Numbered from the stretch's first letter, positions 28,800-41,403 are shown. The stretch is 64,000 nt of DNA from Pseudomonas sp. B21-040 (GCF_024748695.1 NZ_CP087176.1:427501-491500), one strand, 5' to 3'. Notes: a model not told the origin generated them from the letters alone. Made by a program: numbers and translations.

Positions 28800-29060
28800 T
28801 CAAGCTGCCTGTTTTGCAGTGACGAACGCCGCAAGGCTCGCCACGTTAGTGAAGTGATCACGGGTGTCTTTGGCGTCGGCGTCGATTTTGATGCCGTATT
28901 TTTTCTGGATGGCCAGGCCGAGCTCCAGAGCGTCCACCGAATCCAGGCCCAGGCCTTCGCCGAACAGTGCCTGATGGCTGTCGATATCTTCGGCACTGAT
29001 GTCTTCGAGGCCGAGGGCATCGATGATCAGTTCTTTGATGTCACGGTGCAGATCGCTCAT
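28800..29060 (-). CDS. apeE: Acyl carrier protein
   Basis: An 86-residue ACP with the modified serine at residue 41 in GLGLDSVDALEL. It resembles the FabF-interacting ACPs of type II polyketide systems. It overlaps the acyltransferase gene upstream by 20 bases and is followed by the second ACP. Confidence 0.92.
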   Translation of the reverse strand: MSDLHRDIKELIIDALGLEDISAEDIDSHQALFGEGLGLDSVDALELGLAIQKKYGIKIDADAKDTRDHFTNVASLAAFVTAKQAA

Positions 29061-29850
29061 CTTCGGCGAGCTCCTTGATAAAGTAAGTATGCAAATAATC
29101 GTTGAGCTTGCGCGATGCCTGAGGTGCAGGGCCTAGCGCTGCGAAAGCTTGTGGGTCTATATCGGCCCCGACACAGAAACTGAAGTGCACGCGGCGTTTC
29201 GGGATCCGATACCACGGCTCGGCCTTGGTTAACGTCGTAGGGCTGACCTTGATGATCACAGGGGTGAGGATTTTCGCACCGCGCAAGGCGATTGCCGCGG
29301 CCCCCCGATGAAAGGCCGGCGCCTCGCCAGGCTGGGTGCGCGTGCCTTCGGGAAAGATGATCAAGGTCTGGCCGTCTTTCAACGCGTTGGCAGCGGCGTC
29401 GAGCATGTCCATGCTGCCGTCGTTGCTGATGTATTCGGTGCGCCGTAGCGGGCTGCGGGTAAAGGGATTCTCCCAAAGGCTTTGTTTCACGACGCAATTG
29501 GCGTGACGCACCAGGCCGATCAGAAACACGACATCAATCAGCGAGGGGTGATTGGCGATAATCATTTGCCCTGGGCGACCCAGTTGTTCCGCGCCCTGGA
29601 TGTCGTAGGTCAGGACGCCGGTGCGGGCCATGAACCGGACAAATAACCAGAAGCAGCGACTGACGGTCTGTCGCGCGCGCAGCCGATGGGTCCGCGCATC
29701 GCCGGGAAAGCAATTGAGCAACGGAAAAACCACCAGTCGCAGGCACAGGCCACCCAACCCGAACAGGGTGAAGCTTGCGGCAGTGGCCAGCAGGCGCCAG
29801 TAATAGGCGTCGCGGTTTTTTTCCGTTACGGAGTGCGATGCCAGGTCCAT
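29041..29850 (-). CDS. PlsC-type 1-acyl-glycerol-phosphate acyltransferase of APE cluster
   Basis: A 269-residue acyltransferase with one N-terminal membrane segment (about 20-45) and the HX4D motif as NHPSLID (about residue 100), followed by the FPEGTR motif (about 170). It corresponds by position to ApeD. It probably transfers an acyl or polyene chain to a lipid acceptor at the inner membrane. It overlaps both neighbours. Confidence 0.86.
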   Translation of the reverse strand: MDLASHSVTEKNRDAYYWRLLATAASFTLFGLGGLCLRLVVFPLLNCFPGDARTHRLRARQTVSRCFWLFVRFMARTGVLTYDIQGAEQLGRPGQMIIANHPSLIDVVFLIGLVRHANCVVKQSLWENPFTRSPLRRTEYISNDGSMDMLDAAANALKDGQTLIIFPEGTRTQPGEAPAFHRGAAAIALRGAKILTPVIIKVSPTTLTKAEPWYRIPKRRVHFSFCVGADIDPQAFAALGPAPQASRKLNDYLHTYFIKELAEDERSAP

Positions 29851-30551
29851 ACACGATTCTTCCAGGCATGTTGGCAGGTGGTTTGCTGGCCGAGCAGGGT
29901 GCGAACCAGATTCAGGGCATGGGGCCAGTGGGCGTTGGACAACTCATCCGTCGCGCTGTTCAGCGTCAGCTGCCAGTCGGTACCGGGTGTCAGTAACAGA
30001 CCGACGGCATACGGAAACGGGACATCGTCGATCCATGTCTCATAGGCATTGGGCGGTTGTTCTTCGGCGATGATCAACAGGACGGCAGGCGCGCCTTCGT
30101 CCAGCATTGCAGCGGCCTCCAGCATGCCGTGTTCCAGCCCGTCACCGGCGGCGGCGAGGGCGGTCATTTCGCTGGTTTCGCCGCGCATGATCGACCAAAG
30201 CCCAATGACGGCGTTGTGCACGGACAAACTGAATTGAGTCGGCGACAGCGGTTGGTCGGCGGCCAGATCGCTGAGGATTTCAAACGTGCGAGGTGTTTCG
30301 CCATGTCGGGAAACAAACACCAACGGCAAGTCCTGGCGACCCTCAGCCAAGGGCCAGCCGACACTGAATGCCATGCGCGCCAAACGGCTGAGTCGTCGGC
30401 GCTGCATGGCGGGCAGAAAAGACACGTCGGGTGCGACATCGCTGCTCGCAAGCACCACCGGTTGTCGGCTCCATGCCTGCCATTCGTCCACGCTTTCGAG
30501 CCCAGGAGCCCATGCGCGCCATTGGGCGATGTTGAAATTAATCACAGACAT
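29826..30551 (-). CDS. apeC: Ketosynthase-like chain-length factor of aryl polyene synthesis
   Basis: The ATG at 30551 (MSVINFNIAQWRAWAPGL) gives 241 residues; it is the first gene of the operon. It is a short N-terminal-like ketosynthase domain without an active-site cysteine in the expected place, as in the ApeC family, which forms a heterodimer with the ApeO ketosynthase. It carries a helical middle (LSPTQFSLSVHNAVIGLWSI) typical of this group. The region from 30552 to 30904 should hold the operon promoter. Confidence 0.85.
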   Translation of the reverse strand: MSVINFNIAQWRAWAPGLESVDEWQAWSRQPVVLASSDVAPDVSFLPAMQRRRLSRLARMAFSVGWPLAEGRQDLPLVFVSRHGETPRTFEILSDLAADQPLSPTQFSLSVHNAVIGLWSIMRGETSEMTALAAAGDGLEHGMLEAAAMLDEGAPAVLLIIAEEQPPNAYETWIDDVPFPYAVGLLLTPGTDWQLTLNSATDELSNAHWPHALNLVRTLLGQQTTCQHAWKNRVWTWHRTP

Positions 30552-30904
30552 ACATCCCGCCCTGCAGGGCTTCGTTGACGCGGTGAGCCGCAAAAACAGC
30601 GGCAGACCTTACGTGACGCGTAGCGCCGAGTGGCGCGCATTATCCCGGTGCTACGGGCGCGTAGCAAATACTGGTTACATTTTGCGCAATGAATGTACCG
30701 TCCGGTTCGCTAAAAGCTATCGTTTCGCCATTATCCATAGCTGGATGTTCACGTCTGTCGGCCTTTTGCCCGGAGTAACGGTGAGATTGCGGCTTTTCAA
30801 TTGGGATATTGGAGCTGACCGTGTAGTCCTTGCGCCAAAGCGGTAGCTAAGCAATGCCGTGGACTACTACACTCGGTCATTCCTGGATACACGGAGGTTT
30901 TGAC
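30552..30904. promoter_or_regulatory. Divergent promoter region, APE operon / parA-like gene
   Basis: A 353-base gap without a gene. It must hold the promoter of the long minus-strand APE operon and that of the plus-strand parA-like gene. It is A+T-richer than its surroundings at 30640-30800. At 30821-30872 there is an imperfect inverted pair GTGTAGTCC ... GGACTACTACAC, 33 bases before the parA start; a related pair occurs at 32245-32287. No clear sigma-70 boxes could be fixed by eye. Confidence 0.45.
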
Positions 30905-31675
30905 ATGCGGCGCGTGGTGTTTAATCAAAAAGGTGGCGTGGGCAAGTCCAGCATTGCCTGCAATCTGGCGGCGGTCAGCGCCAGCGAGGGCTATCGCACC
31001 CTATTGGTGGATCTCGATGCCCAGGCCAACTCCACTCAGTACCTGACGGGGCTCACCGGTAATGACATCCCGATGGGCATTGCCGATTTCTTCAAGCAAA
31101 CCCTTTCCTCCGGTCCGTTTTCGAAGAAAAACCAGGTCGATATCTACGAAACACCGTTCGACAACCTGCACGTGGTCACCGCCACTGCCGAGCTGGCAGA
31201 TTTGCAGCCCAAGCTTGAAGCCAAGCACAAGATAAACAAGCTGCGTAAGTTGCTTGAAGAGCTTGGGGAAGATTACGACCGGATCTACCTGGATACGCCG
31301 CCCGCACTGAATTTTTATGCGGTATCGGCCTTGATTGCCGCGGATCGTGTATTGATCCCTTTCGATTGCGACAGCTTCTCGCGTCAGGCGTTGTACGGTT
31401 TGCTGGCGGAGATCGAAGAATTGAAGGAAGACCACAACGAAGGCCTGGAAGTTGAAGGCATCGTGGTCAACCAGTTCCAGGCCCGCGCCAGCCTGCCCCA
31501 GCAAATCCTCGACGAGTTGATCGCCGAAGGCTTGCCGGTCCTGCCGGTGTATCTGGCCAGTTCAGTGCGAATGCGCGAATCTCACCAGGCCAACACGCCG
31601 CTGATCCACCTCGACCCCCGGCACAAGCTGACCCAGCAATTCGTCGAACTGCACGCGCTGCTGGAAAATGCTTGA
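30905..31675 (+). CDS. ParA-family ATPase
   Basis: The ATG at 30905 is preceded by GGAGG with seven-base spacing; an upstream in-frame start at 30854 has none. The 256-residue protein begins with the deviant Walker A motif KGGVGKSS (residues 9-16) and has the Walker B-like [12 protein letters not shown]. It is a stand-alone ParA/MinD-type ATPase of the kind used to position cargo on the nucleoid; no parB lies next to it. A similar gene is conserved in this part of Pseudomonas chromosomes. The cargo is unknown. Confidence 0.88.
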   Translation: MRRVVFNQKGGVGKSSIACNLAAVSASEGYRTLLVDLDAQANSTQYLTGLTGNDIPMGIADFFKQTLSSGPFSKKNQVDIYETPFDNLHVVTATAELADLQPKLEAKHKINKLRKLLEELGEDYDRIYLDTPPALNFYAVSALIAADRVLIPFDCDSFSRQALYGLLAEIEELKEDHNEGLEVEGIVVNQFQARASLPQQILDELIAEGLPVLPVYLASSVRMRESHQANTPLIHLDPRHKLTQQFVELHALLENA

Positions 31676-31696
31676 CCCCAGCTAGTGCCACCGAGC

Positions 31697-31726
31697 AAAT
31701 GTGGGCGTGAGCAGGCTCCCACATTT
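31697..31726. repeat. Short inverted repeat between convergent genes
   Basis: AAATGTGGG-N12-CCCACATTT in the 64-base gap between the parA-like gene and trxC. The core is the same GTGGGAGC-type repeat as at 45998-46089 and 52144-52171. It can serve as a terminator hairpin in both directions. Confidence 0.75.
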
Positions 31727-31739
31727 GATTCGAACTGGT

Positions 31740-32174
31740 TTAAATCCCCTGGCTACGCAACCAGCTCATCAATTGAGGTAACGGAAAAGCCCCGCTCTGG
31801 CGCGCCACTTCCCGGCCGTTCTTGAACAGAATCAGGCTCGGAATCGAGCGAATCCCCAACTGCGCCGACAACTGCTGGTTTGCCTCGCTGTCCAGTTTCG
31901 CCAGCCGGCACTTACCTGCCAATTGCCCCGCTGCCTGCTCGAACACCGGCGCAAACGATTTGCACGGCCCGCACCAGTCCGCCCACACGTCAACCAGCAA
32001 CGGCAGGTCGCCTTTGATCTGGCTGGCGTAATCGCCTTGCTTCAATTCAAACGGCTTGCTCAGCAAGACCTCGGCCTTGCAGCGACCGCACTTTGGATGA
32101 TCGTTGAGGCGCTCGGCGGGGATGCGGTTGAGGCCGTTGCAGTGGGGGCAGGGGATGAGGAGTGGGTCGGTCAT
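31740..32174 (-). CDS. trxC: Thioredoxin 2 with N-terminal zinc ribbon
   Basis: A 144-residue protein. Cys9, Cys12, Cys29 and Cys32 (CPHCNGL ... CGRC) form the zinc ribbon that distinguishes TrxC from TrxA. The thioredoxin active site WCGPC is at residues 67-71. It reduces disulfides in the cytoplasm, usually under oxidative stress. It converges with the parA-like gene. Confidence 0.95.
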   Translation of the reverse strand: MTDPLLIPCPHCNGLNRIPAERLNDHPKCGRCKAEVLLSKPFELKQGDYASQIKGDLPLLVDVWADWCGPCKSFAPVFEQAAGQLAGKCRLAKLDSEANQQLSAQLGIRSIPSLILFKNGREVARQSGAFPLPQLMSWLRSQGI

Positions 32175-32244
32175 GGTTGGCTCTGAGTTGGACAGTCTAT
32201 GTGCCAGTTCTGGAGTCGAGCATCGCGTTTATCAAGGCTGTAAC

Positions 32245-32287
32245 GTGTAGTCCTTAGCTTTCTTCAGTTGCGGACAGGGACTACATG
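32245..32287. repeat. Imperfect inverted pair GTGTAGTCC / GGACTACATG
   Basis: GTGTAGTCC at 32245-32253 faces GGACTACATG at 32278-32287. The same arms occur at 30821-30872 upstream of the parA-like gene. It lies in the 210-base gap between trxC and the small gene at 32386. Function is unknown. Confidence 0.5.
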
Positions 32288-32385
32288 TATTGACTCTCCT
32301 GCTGATATACGGCGAAAAATTACACCTTTAGTCTTTTCCGCAGCAGTTTCGAACTGGCGATTTTACTTTGGAGTCCTTTGTACCA

Positions 32386-34073
<1,688 letters not shown>

Positions 34074-34088
34074 CTAGGGATAAGCCGG

Positions 34089-37000
34089 TTAGTCGAGCTT
34101 GGCGGCCGGTGGTTCCTGGGGCGGTTGGCCATCGACCAGCGGCACGATGGTTTTCGCTTCCGGTTCGATCGGCACCATCTTGTATTCCTGGCCCTGAAGG
34201 TTCTTGAGGTAAACCTCCATCTGCCGGAACGAGATGTTGATGTGCTGCTTCTTGAACTCGCGGTTGATGAAGCGGTTGACCTCGTCGAGCACAGGATTTC
34301 GGTCGCCAAGGTCGCGCACGTGCATGCGTAATTCATGGTCGAGGGTGCTTTCACCGAAGTTCAGGAAGTACACGTGCGGTTCCGGATCCTTGAGCACGCG
34401 CGGATTATCGCGGGCAGCCTTGAGCAGCAGCTCCTTGACCAGGTCCAGGTCCGAGCCGTAATCGACGCCGAGCTTGAGCGTTACCCGGGTGATGGTGTCG
34501 GTCAGCGACCAGTTGATCAGTTGCCCGGTAATGAACGTCTTGTTCGGGACAATGATGTCCTTGCGGTCGAAGTCGGTAATGGTCGTGGCGCGGATGCGGA
34601 TCTTGCTGACCGTGCCTGACAGGTTGCCGATGGTAATGGTGTCGCCGATCCGTACCGGGCGCTCGAACAGGATCATGATGCCGGAGATGAAGTTCGCAAA
34701 GATCTCCTGCATCCCGAAACCCAGGCCGACCGAAAGCGCTGCCACCAGCCATTGCAACTTGTCCCAGCTCACGCCGAGGGTCGACAGGGTCGAGACGAAA
34801 CCGATCCCGGCGATCACGTAGGACAGCAGCGTGGTCGTGGCATAGGCGCTGCCTTGAGCCAGATTCAGCTTCGACAACACAAACACTTCCAGCAAACCTG
34901 GCAAGTTGCGCGCCAGGGCGAAGGTGATGCCGATGATGATCAACGCACCGAGCATGTCGCCGATACTGATCGGCACCATGCTCATGGCCGCGCCAGTGCC
35001 GCTGGTGTATTCGTAGAGGGTGATGTTGTCCAGGTACGAGAACACTGAAATCAGGTCGGACCAGGCCCAGTACAACGCCCCGATGAAGCCGCCGAGCAGT
35101 GCCAGGCGGATCAGTCGCAACGATTGTTCGTTGACCTTTTCGATGTCCAGTGTCGGCTCTTCGATCACCGCTTCGCCGTCACCGGCCTCTTTCGCGGCCT
35201 GACGTTTGGTCAGGGCGCGCTGGTAAGCCAGGCGGCGTGCCGCAACGCTGAGGCCGCGCACGAAGGTGGCTTCGATGACCAGCCAGAACATCAGCAGGTA
35301 AAGGGTATTGATCAATCGGTCACTGAGTTTGAGCGCGGTGTAGTAGTAGCCGAAGCACACGGCCACGAACAGCGCGACCGGCAAGGCGGTGAACAGAATC
35401 CCCAGCAGTTTTCGGAACAACGAAGCGTTTTCATGCGTCGGGCTGCGCATCAGCAAGCGGCTGAGCAGCCAGGCCATCAAGGCGTAGCAGATCAACACCA
35501 CCGGCATGCCCAGCACGTCGTCCGCCAGCGTTGCCGGTTGCAGCTCGGCAACCGCCACCACCGCCACCAGCGCCATCACTACCACACCGAGGCGACGGAT
35601 CCAGCCCCGAAGGAATTCGACCTGAGGTTTCTCCCAGCGGAAATGCAACTCAGCCACGCCACCCGGCGCGAGGATCCGGTAGGCGGTGTAGAACACCAAC
35701 CAGGCCTGTGCCATTTGCAACAGCGCTGAACCCATGTTGGCGTTCTGCCCGCGGGCATCGATTTGCAAGGCGAGGCCGCACAAGGCCAGGCCGAGCGCGA
35801 CCGGCAGCGCCAGCAAAATATTGACCAGAATGGCCTGAGGCGTATGCCACTGGCTGTCGCGCTTGAAGTGGCCGATGTCCTTGTGAACCTTGTTCAGTCG
35901 GGCATACAAGCTTTTACGTCGCCACAACAGGGCGCCGATCAGCAGCACCAGCGGCAGAAACAGCAGCGGTCGTTGAATCAGGCCATCGCTCAACTCGATC
36001 AGGCTGGACGTCCACGGCAAGGTCATGACTTGGCGCTGCAATCGCTCCGGAACGGCGCGTATCCATTCCAGATCCAGCGGCTTGTTGCTGGGGATCCAGA
36101 ACATTTGCTCATCGAGCGTCGCCCGCAGGCTTTGCGCGGTACTCAACAGTTGTTTCTGATTGAGTTGCAGGGTGATGGATTCATTGAGCACGGCGCTCAA
36201 CTCACGGTTCAGCCGCTCCAGCAAGTCGGCGCGGGTGTTGGCCAGTTCCAGCAGGCTCTTGCGCAGTTGCGGGGTGACTTGTTCCGGTGGTTGGCTCGCC
36301 AACAGGTTATCGACGTAAGTCGCCGGGTTGCTCAACAGTTCGCGTTGTTGGCTGACTTCAAATTGATAGAGACGAATGTCGGCGATCTGATCGGCGAGGT
36401 TACGGTCGAGCCTCAAACGCGGCAGGGACTGCTTCTGTTTGTAGAGAATCTTGGAGAGCAGCAGGCTGCCCTTGAGCACGTTGATTTGCTCGTCCAGGGC
36501 CGAATCGCTTTGGGTTACGTTGTCCAGTTGCTGTTTGGTTTGCAGGTTTTGCTGGGTGACTTCGTTGAGTCGGTCCGTGCTTTTGAGCAGGTAGTCGGAG
36601 AGCTTCAGGTTGGCCGCGCTTTCGCTGGCCAACAGGCTGCTGCCACCGGATTTCTGCGCCTCGATGGATTGCTGGGTCACCGTTTGCTGGGACTGAGCCA
36701 GGCGTTTCTGGTTGATCAGGGTTTGCAGCTCCTGGATTTCCTGATCCAGGCGATCGGATTTTTCCGACAGTAAATCGTGCTGGCTGTTGCCCAGGTCCTG
36801 CAACTGACTGTTGCCGGCCAGTTCCTGGCGACGCAGCGGAATCAGCGCATTCAGTGCCGCGAGTTCGGCATTGAGCAAGTCGCGCTGTTCGCCGCTCAAG
36901 GTTTTGCCCGCGTCCTTGCCCGCCTTGAGGATGTTGTTGATCTGCTGGATTCGGGTCTGGCTGGCAGAAATCTCGGCTTGGGCACGTTCGGGACGTGTCT

Positions 37001-37439
37001 GGGCGGTAATGACCAGACTGTTGGCGTCGGACAGGGCTTTTTGCAGGTCGCTTTGCTGGGTGGAGCGCTCAGTGAGCATTTGTTCGAGTTGCGGGATCGA
37101 CAGGTTGGCGAAGCGTTGGGCCACAGGTTGCGGTTTGGTGGCCTTCAGACGAGCCAGTTCACGCTGATTTTCGATGTTCTGCTTTGGCGCGGTAGCCAGC
37201 TGTTGCTTCAAATCGGCCAGTTTTTGTTCGTTGTCTTGCCGGTTGTTGAGCTGGGTGAGCGTGTTCTGCAGCGTGGCTTGCAACGCTTTTTGATCGGCTT
37301 CCGGCAGCTTGCGGTCGGCGATCTTGTCCAGGCTCGCTTGCACGGCTTCGCTGGTCGGCGGCTCGGCCGCTTGCAGCGTGCCGATGGAGAGGCTCAGGCC
37401 CAGCAGGGCCAGGATGAAAAAGTTACGCAGGCTTGACAT
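34089..37439 (-). CDS. mscK: Mechanosensitive channel MscK (KefA type)
   Basis: The ATG at 37439 (MSSLRNFFILALLGLSLS) begins a signal peptide and gives 1116 residues, the size of E. coli MscK. A long periplasmic region of coiled coils (about 30-480) is followed by about 11 membrane segments. The C-terminal MscS core has the pore-lining helix region and the cytoplasmic beta domain (ERPVRIGDTITIGNLSGTVS, then IIVPNKTFITGQLINWS). The channel releases ions on osmotic downshock and in MscK is gated with K+. The next gene on the strand is a K+/H+ antiporter, a functionally fitting neighbour. Confidence 0.94.
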   Translation of the reverse strand: MSSLRNFFILALLGLSLSIGTLQAAEPPTSEAVQASLDKIADRKLPEADQKALQATLQNTLTQLNNRQDNEQKLADLKQQLATAPKQNIENQRELARLKATKPQPVAQRFANLSIPQLEQMLTERSTQQSDLQKALSDANSLVITAQTRPERAQAEISASQTRIQQINNILKAGKDAGKTLSGEQRDLLNAELAALNALIPLRRQELAGNSQLQDLGNSQHDLLSEKSDRLDQEIQELQTLINQKRLAQSQQTVTQQSIEAQKSGGSSLLASESAANLKLSDYLLKSTDRLNEVTQQNLQTKQQLDNVTQSDSALDEQINVLKGSLLLSKILYKQKQSLPRLRLDRNLADQIADIRLYQFEVSQQRELLSNPATYVDNLLASQPPEQVTPQLRKSLLELANTRADLLERLNRELSAVLNESITLQLNQKQLLSTAQSLRATLDEQMFWIPSNKPLDLEWIRAVPERLQRQVMTLPWTSSLIELSDGLIQRPLLFLPLVLLIGALLWRRKSLYARLNKVHKDIGHFKRDSQWHTPQAILVNILLALPVALGLALCGLALQIDARGQNANMGSALLQMAQAWLVFYTAYRILAPGGVAELHFRWEKPQVEFLRGWIRRLGVVVMALVAVVAVAELQPATLADDVLGMPVVLICYALMAWLLSRLLMRSPTHENASLFRKLLGILFTALPVALFVAVCFGYYYTALKLSDRLINTLYLLMFWLVIEATFVRGLSVAARRLAYQRALTKRQAAKEAGDGEAVIEEPTLDIEKVNEQSLRLIRLALLGGFIGALYWAWSDLISVFSYLDNITLYEYTSGTGAAMSMVPISIGDMLGALIIIGITFALARNLPGLLEVFVLSKLNLAQGSAYATTTLLSYVIAGIGFVSTLSTLGVSWDKLQWLVAALSVGLGFGMQEIFANFISGIMILFERPVRIGDTITIGNLSGTVSKIRIRATTITDFDRKDIIVPNKTFITGQLINWSLTDTITRVTLKLGVDYGSDLDLVKELLLKAARDNPRVLKDPEPHVYFLNFGESTLDHELRMHVRDLGDRNPVLDEVNRFINREFKKQHINISFRQMEVYLKNLQGQEYKMVPIEPEAKTIVPLVDGQPPQEPPAAKLD

Positions 37440-37473
37440 AGAGACCGATCGAAAACGAGACGAAGAGTGGAGT

Positions 37474-39216
37474 TTAGAGGAAGAGTCCCGGACCGGGGCG
37501 ACTTCCTTCGGGGAATCTGACGCCCACTTTGCCGATCTTGTTCCCTTCCATGACCGCGACGGTCCAAATGGTGTTGTTCCACTCCACCTGGTCACCGACG
37601 ACAGGCGCGCCCCCCACTTTCTGGGCGATGAAGTGGCCGAGCGACATGCCCGGATCGATGCCTTCGACTTTCAACCCGTACAGCGCCGCAACCGCGCCCA
37701 GTTGGGCATCTCCTTCGAGGACGAAGTCGCCGAAGAAGCGCAAATCCAGACCCCGCTGCGGCGCCTGGCTGAAGAGTTTTCCGAGGGCCGGCAGGTTGTG
37801 TTCATGGCCGATGACACAGAGCAAATCGTCGACTTCGAGCACCGTACTACCCGACGGATGGAGCAATTGCTGGCCACGAAACAGGGCCGCGATCCGCGTG
37901 CCTTCGGGCATTTTCAGTTCACGCAGGGGCGAGCCGATGCACCATTTCTCGGCGCCGAGGCGATAAATGAACAGCTCCCACTCGCTGGTGACATGCACTT
38001 CCAGAGCGGAGCGCGAGATCGGTGCGGGCTCTGGTGGCACCGTCACTTTCAGCAGCTTGGCAATCCACGGCAGGCTCGTGCCCTGCACCAGCAGTGACAC
38101 CAGCACGATAAAGAAGGCCAGATTGAAATAGAGCTGGGCGTTGGGCAGGCCGGCCATCAGCGGGAACACCGCCAGAATGATCGGGACCGCGCCGCGCAAG
38201 CCAACCCAGGAAATGAACGCCTTTTCGCGACCATGGAACGCCTTGAACGGCAGCAAACCGACCAGCACCGACAGCGGCCGGGCGAACAGAATCATCCACA
38301 GCGCCAGACCCAGGGCGGGCAGGGCGATCGGCAGCAGATCATGCGGTGTAACCAACAGCCCCAACACCAGGAACATGCCGATCTGTGCCAGCCATGCCAT
38401 ACCGTCGAGCATGTGCAAAATGCCGTGCCGGCTGCGCACCGGGCGGTTGCCGATGACCAGGCCACACAGATAAACCGCGAGGAAGCCGCTGCCATGCAGG
38501 GCGTTAGTCAGGGCAAACACGACCAGGCCACCGGCAATCACCAGAATTGGATAAAGACCGTTGGCCAGGTTGATGCGGTTGACCAGTTGCAGCATCAGCC
38601 AGCCGCCGCCGAGGCCGACGACGGCACCGATACCGAACTCGCGCACGAAGTGCGCCAGCAGGCTCCAGTGCAGGCCGGTTTCACCGCTGGCTAGCATGTC
38701 GATCAGGGTCACGGTGAGGAACACCGCCATCGGGTCGTTGCTGCCGGATTCGATTTCGAGGCTGGCGGTGACCCGTTCGTTCAGGCCTTTGCCACCCAAC
38801 AGCGAGAACACCGCTGCGGCGTCGGTCGAGCCGACAATCGCACCGATCAGCAGGCCCTGAATGATGCTCAGGTTAAACAGCCAGGCCGCGACCATGCCGG
38901 TCAACGCGGTGGTAATTAACACCCCGACGGTGGCCAGCGACAGCGCCGGCCACAGCGCAACGCGGAAACTTGCGACTCGGGTTCGTAAACCACCATCGAG
39001 CAGGATCACCGCCAGCGCGAGGTTGCCGACCAGATAAGCCGTGGGGTAGTTATCAAAAATAATGCCGCCACCGTCGACACCGGCGGCCATGCCCACGGCC
39101 AAGATAATCACCAGAATCGGGATGCCGAGGCGGGATGAAAGTGAACTCACCAGAATGCTCGCACCTACCAGCAACGCGCCGATCAGAAACAGGCTGTTGA
39201 TGGTGATTGCATTCAA
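37474..39216 (-). CDS. nhaP2: K+/H+ antiporter, NhaP2/CvrA type
   Basis: I place the start at TTG 39216 (reads [18 protein letters not shown]) because GGAG lies seven bases upstream and it gives 580 residues, close to E. coli CvrA; the longer frame runs through an intergenic repeat. About 12-13 membrane segments of the CPA1 fold come first ([14 protein letters not shown] and [15 protein letters not shown] include the conserved aspartates), then a TrkA_C-type domain (about 400-490) and a CorC/HlyC-like C-terminal domain. It exchanges K+ for H+ and lies directly upstream of mscK, 34 bases apart. Confidence 0.9.
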   Translation of the reverse strand: MNAITINSLFLIGALLVGASILVSSLSSRLGIPILVIILAVGMAAGVDGGGIIFDNYPTAYLVGNLALAVILLDGGLRTRVASFRVALWPALSLATVGVLITTALTGMVAAWLFNLSIIQGLLIGAIVGSTDAAAVFSLLGGKGLNERVTASLEIESGSNDPMAVFLTVTLIDMLASGETGLHWSLLAHFVREFGIGAVVGLGGGWLMLQLVNRINLANGLYPILVIAGGLVVFALTNALHGSGFLAVYLCGLVIGNRPVRSRHGILHMLDGMAWLAQIGMFLVLGLLVTPHDLLPIALPALGLALWMILFARPLSVLVGLLPFKAFHGREKAFISWVGLRGAVPIILAVFPLMAGLPNAQLYFNLAFFIVLVSLLVQGTSLPWIAKLLKVTVPPEPAPISRSALEVHVTSEWELFIYRLGAEKWCIGSPLRELKMPEGTRIAALFRGQQLLHPSGSTVLEVDDLLCVIGHEHNLPALGKLFSQAPQRGLDLRFFGDFVLEGDAQLGAVAALYGLKVEGIDPGMSLGHFIAQKVGGAPVVGDQVEWNNTIWTVAVMEGNKIGKVGVRFPEGSRPGPGLFL

Positions 39217-39350
39217 AGGCAGTACTCCAGAGACGGAAAGGCGGGCGAAAACTGACCATGCAGTCTGCGTGCCAGCGATTCTAACCTGTTGAAATGTGAT
39301 GCTGTCAAAAAGGTTTTTGCATGGGTACGCCGCGATGGCAAGACTAACCC

Positions 39351-39482
39351 TGTAGCAGCTGGCGCAGCCTGCGTTCGGCTGCGCAGCAGTCGTCAAATGG
39401 TCATTCGTGGTCTGTCTGGCAGATCCGGTAGCCAGAATCACGACTGCTTCGCAGCCGAACGCAGGCTGCGCCAGCTGCTACA
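39351..39482. repeat. REP-like inverted element
   Basis: Arms TGTAGCAGCTGGCGCAGCCT and its complement enclose about 80 bases. Same family as 22533-22662 and 58155-58289. It fills most of the gap between the antiporter start (39216) and the chemoreceptor stop (39502). Confidence 0.9.
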
Positions 39483-39501
39483 AGGAGCGGTGTATTGGCT
39501 G

Positions 39502-41127
39502 TTACAGGCTAAACCGTCCAACCATGTTGTTCAGGTCCAGCGCCAATCGCGACAACTCATTACTTGCCGCGCTCGTCTGGTTGGCCCCGGTCGCCGACTG
39601 CACCGACAAATCACGGATGTTCACCAGGTTGCGGTCCACTTCACGGGCCACTTGCGCCTGTTCTTCAGCGGCGCTGGCGATGACCAGGTTGCGTTCGTTG
39701 ATTTCGACGATCGCGCTGTTAATGGTGTCCAGCGACAGACCGGCACCGCGAGCAATATTCAACGTCGACTCGGCGCGCTCGGTGCTGTTACGCATCGAAT
39801 CCACGGCGTGTTCGGTGCCGCTCTGGATGCTGCCGATCATGCGTTCGATCTCGCTGGTCGACTGCTGGGTGCGATGCGCCAGGGCACGAACTTCATCCGC
39901 AACCACCGCGAAACCACGCCCGGCCTCACCGGCGCGTGCCGCTTCGATGGCCGCGTTCAGGGCCAGCAGGTTGGTCTGGTCCGCCAGGCCGCGAATCACG
40001 TCCAGCACTTTGCCAATGTCGCGGGATTCGTTGGCCAGGTCGCCGATCAGTGTCGCAGTGCTCTGCACATCGGCGCTCATGCGTTCGATGGCGCTGACGG
40101 TTTCCTGCACCAGGTCACGGCCGTCACCCGCCGAAGTGGTGGCGTTTTTCGAGGCTTCGGAGGTGCTCACCGCGTTGCGTGCCACTTCTTCCACGGCACT
40201 GGTCATTTCGTTGACCGCGGTGGCCGCCTGCTCGATTTCGTTGTTCTGCTGGGTCAGGCCGCGAGCGCTTTCGTCGGTCACACTGTTGAGTTCTTCAGCG
40301 GCCGACGCCAGTTGAGTGGCCGAGCCGGAAATCCGCTGCAGGGTGTCGCGCAGCTTGTCTTGCATCTTCGCCATGGCGGCCAGCAAACGGCCGGCTTCGT
40401 CTTCGCCGTCGACCGTGATCGGGCGAGTCAGATTGCCTTCGGCAATGCCTTCGGCCGCGCTCAGGGCATTGGCGATCGGCTTGGTGATGCTGTGGGTCAG
40501 CAGCCAGGCGAACAGCACAGTCAGGCCAGTGGCGAAGACCAGCAATGTAATCACCAGGGTGAAGGCCGAGTCGTACTGGTCGGCCGCTTGCTGGTTGGTG
40601 TCGACGGTTTGCTGGGTGTTGATCTCCAGCAAACGGTTGAGCACGGTGTTGACTGCTTCGGAGTTGGTCAGCAAATCGGTGTTGAGCAAGGTGCGCAGTT
40701 CATCCACCTGATTGTTGCGCGACAGGCTCTTCATGCGGTCTTCGATCTGGCGGTACTGGCCGAGCAACTGCACATATTGATCGTAGGCGGCACGCTCCTG
40801 CGGGCTGCTGATGAGCTTTTCGTACGTCGACTGGGCGGTACGGATCTGCTGATTGCGGGTTTCCAGCAACTCCATGGTTTTCTGCTGGACGTCCGGCTCG
40901 CGATTGACCAGCAAGCGGTACGACAACACGCGCAGGCGCAGGGTCAGTTGAGTGAATTCGTCGAGGCTTTTGATGCTCGGTACGCTGCTGGACGTGATGT
41001 CCTCGGCGGCGCCACGAATCTTGCTCATCTGGTTCAAGGCGAACACACCCAGGATCAGCATCAAGCCGCCAATCAAGGCAAAACCGAGGAACGCCCGTGG
41101 CGCGATATTCATATTACGAAGGGACAT
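39502..41127 (-). CDS. Methyl-accepting chemotaxis protein with 4HB-type sensor
   Basis: The ATG at 41127 ([20 protein letters not shown]) gives 541 residues. TM1 covers about 10-32, a helical periplasmic sensor of the four-helix-bundle type about 33-190, TM2 about 191-210, HAMP about 211-265, and the signalling helices follow with the conserved tip [20 protein letters not shown] preceded by [12 protein letters not shown]. The ligand cannot be told. A 276-base divergent gap to 41404 holds its promoter. Confidence 0.93.
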   Translation of the reverse strand: MSLRNMNIAPRAFLGFALIGGLMLILGVFALNQMSKIRGAAEDITSSSVPSIKSLDEFTQLTLRLRVLSYRLLVNREPDVQQKTMELLETRNQQIRTAQSTYEKLISSPQERAAYDQYVQLLGQYRQIEDRMKSLSRNNQVDELRTLLNTDLLTNSEAVNTVLNRLLEINTQQTVDTNQQAADQYDSAFTLVITLLVFATGLTVLFAWLLTHSITKPIANALSAAEGIAEGNLTRPITVDGEDEAGRLLAAMAKMQDKLRDTLQRISGSATQLASAAEELNSVTDESARGLTQQNNEIEQAATAVNEMTSAVEEVARNAVSTSEASKNATTSAGDGRDLVQETVSAIERMSADVQSTATLIGDLANESRDIGKVLDVIRGLADQTNLLALNAAIEAARAGEAGRGFAVVADEVRALAHRTQQSTSEIERMIGSIQSGTEHAVDSMRNSTERAESTLNIARGAGLSLDTINSAIVEINERNLVIASAAEEQAQVAREVDRNLVNIRDLSVQSATGANQTSAASNELSRLALDLNNMVGRFSL

Positions 41128-41403
41128 GGCGTTTACCGAATTGAGCGCGCCCGTGCGGCGCTGAAGCTGACGTATGAGTGACTTATCGGTCATGCGACTA
41201 AAGTCTTGAGTCCCTGCGCGTTTTTGTCGCACAAAGGCCTTGATTGACGAAGTGCAGGAACCACATTCGCCAATCACAGTCTCTACTGCTCGCGAGGAAG
41301 GTCGCCCGCCAGGAAAATCAAGGCCTTGCGCCTGAATAACCCTGGCATCCGTGGTGACTTTTCTTTATCGTACGCGCCCTTTGAAAATGCTCGGAAAATC
41401 AAA

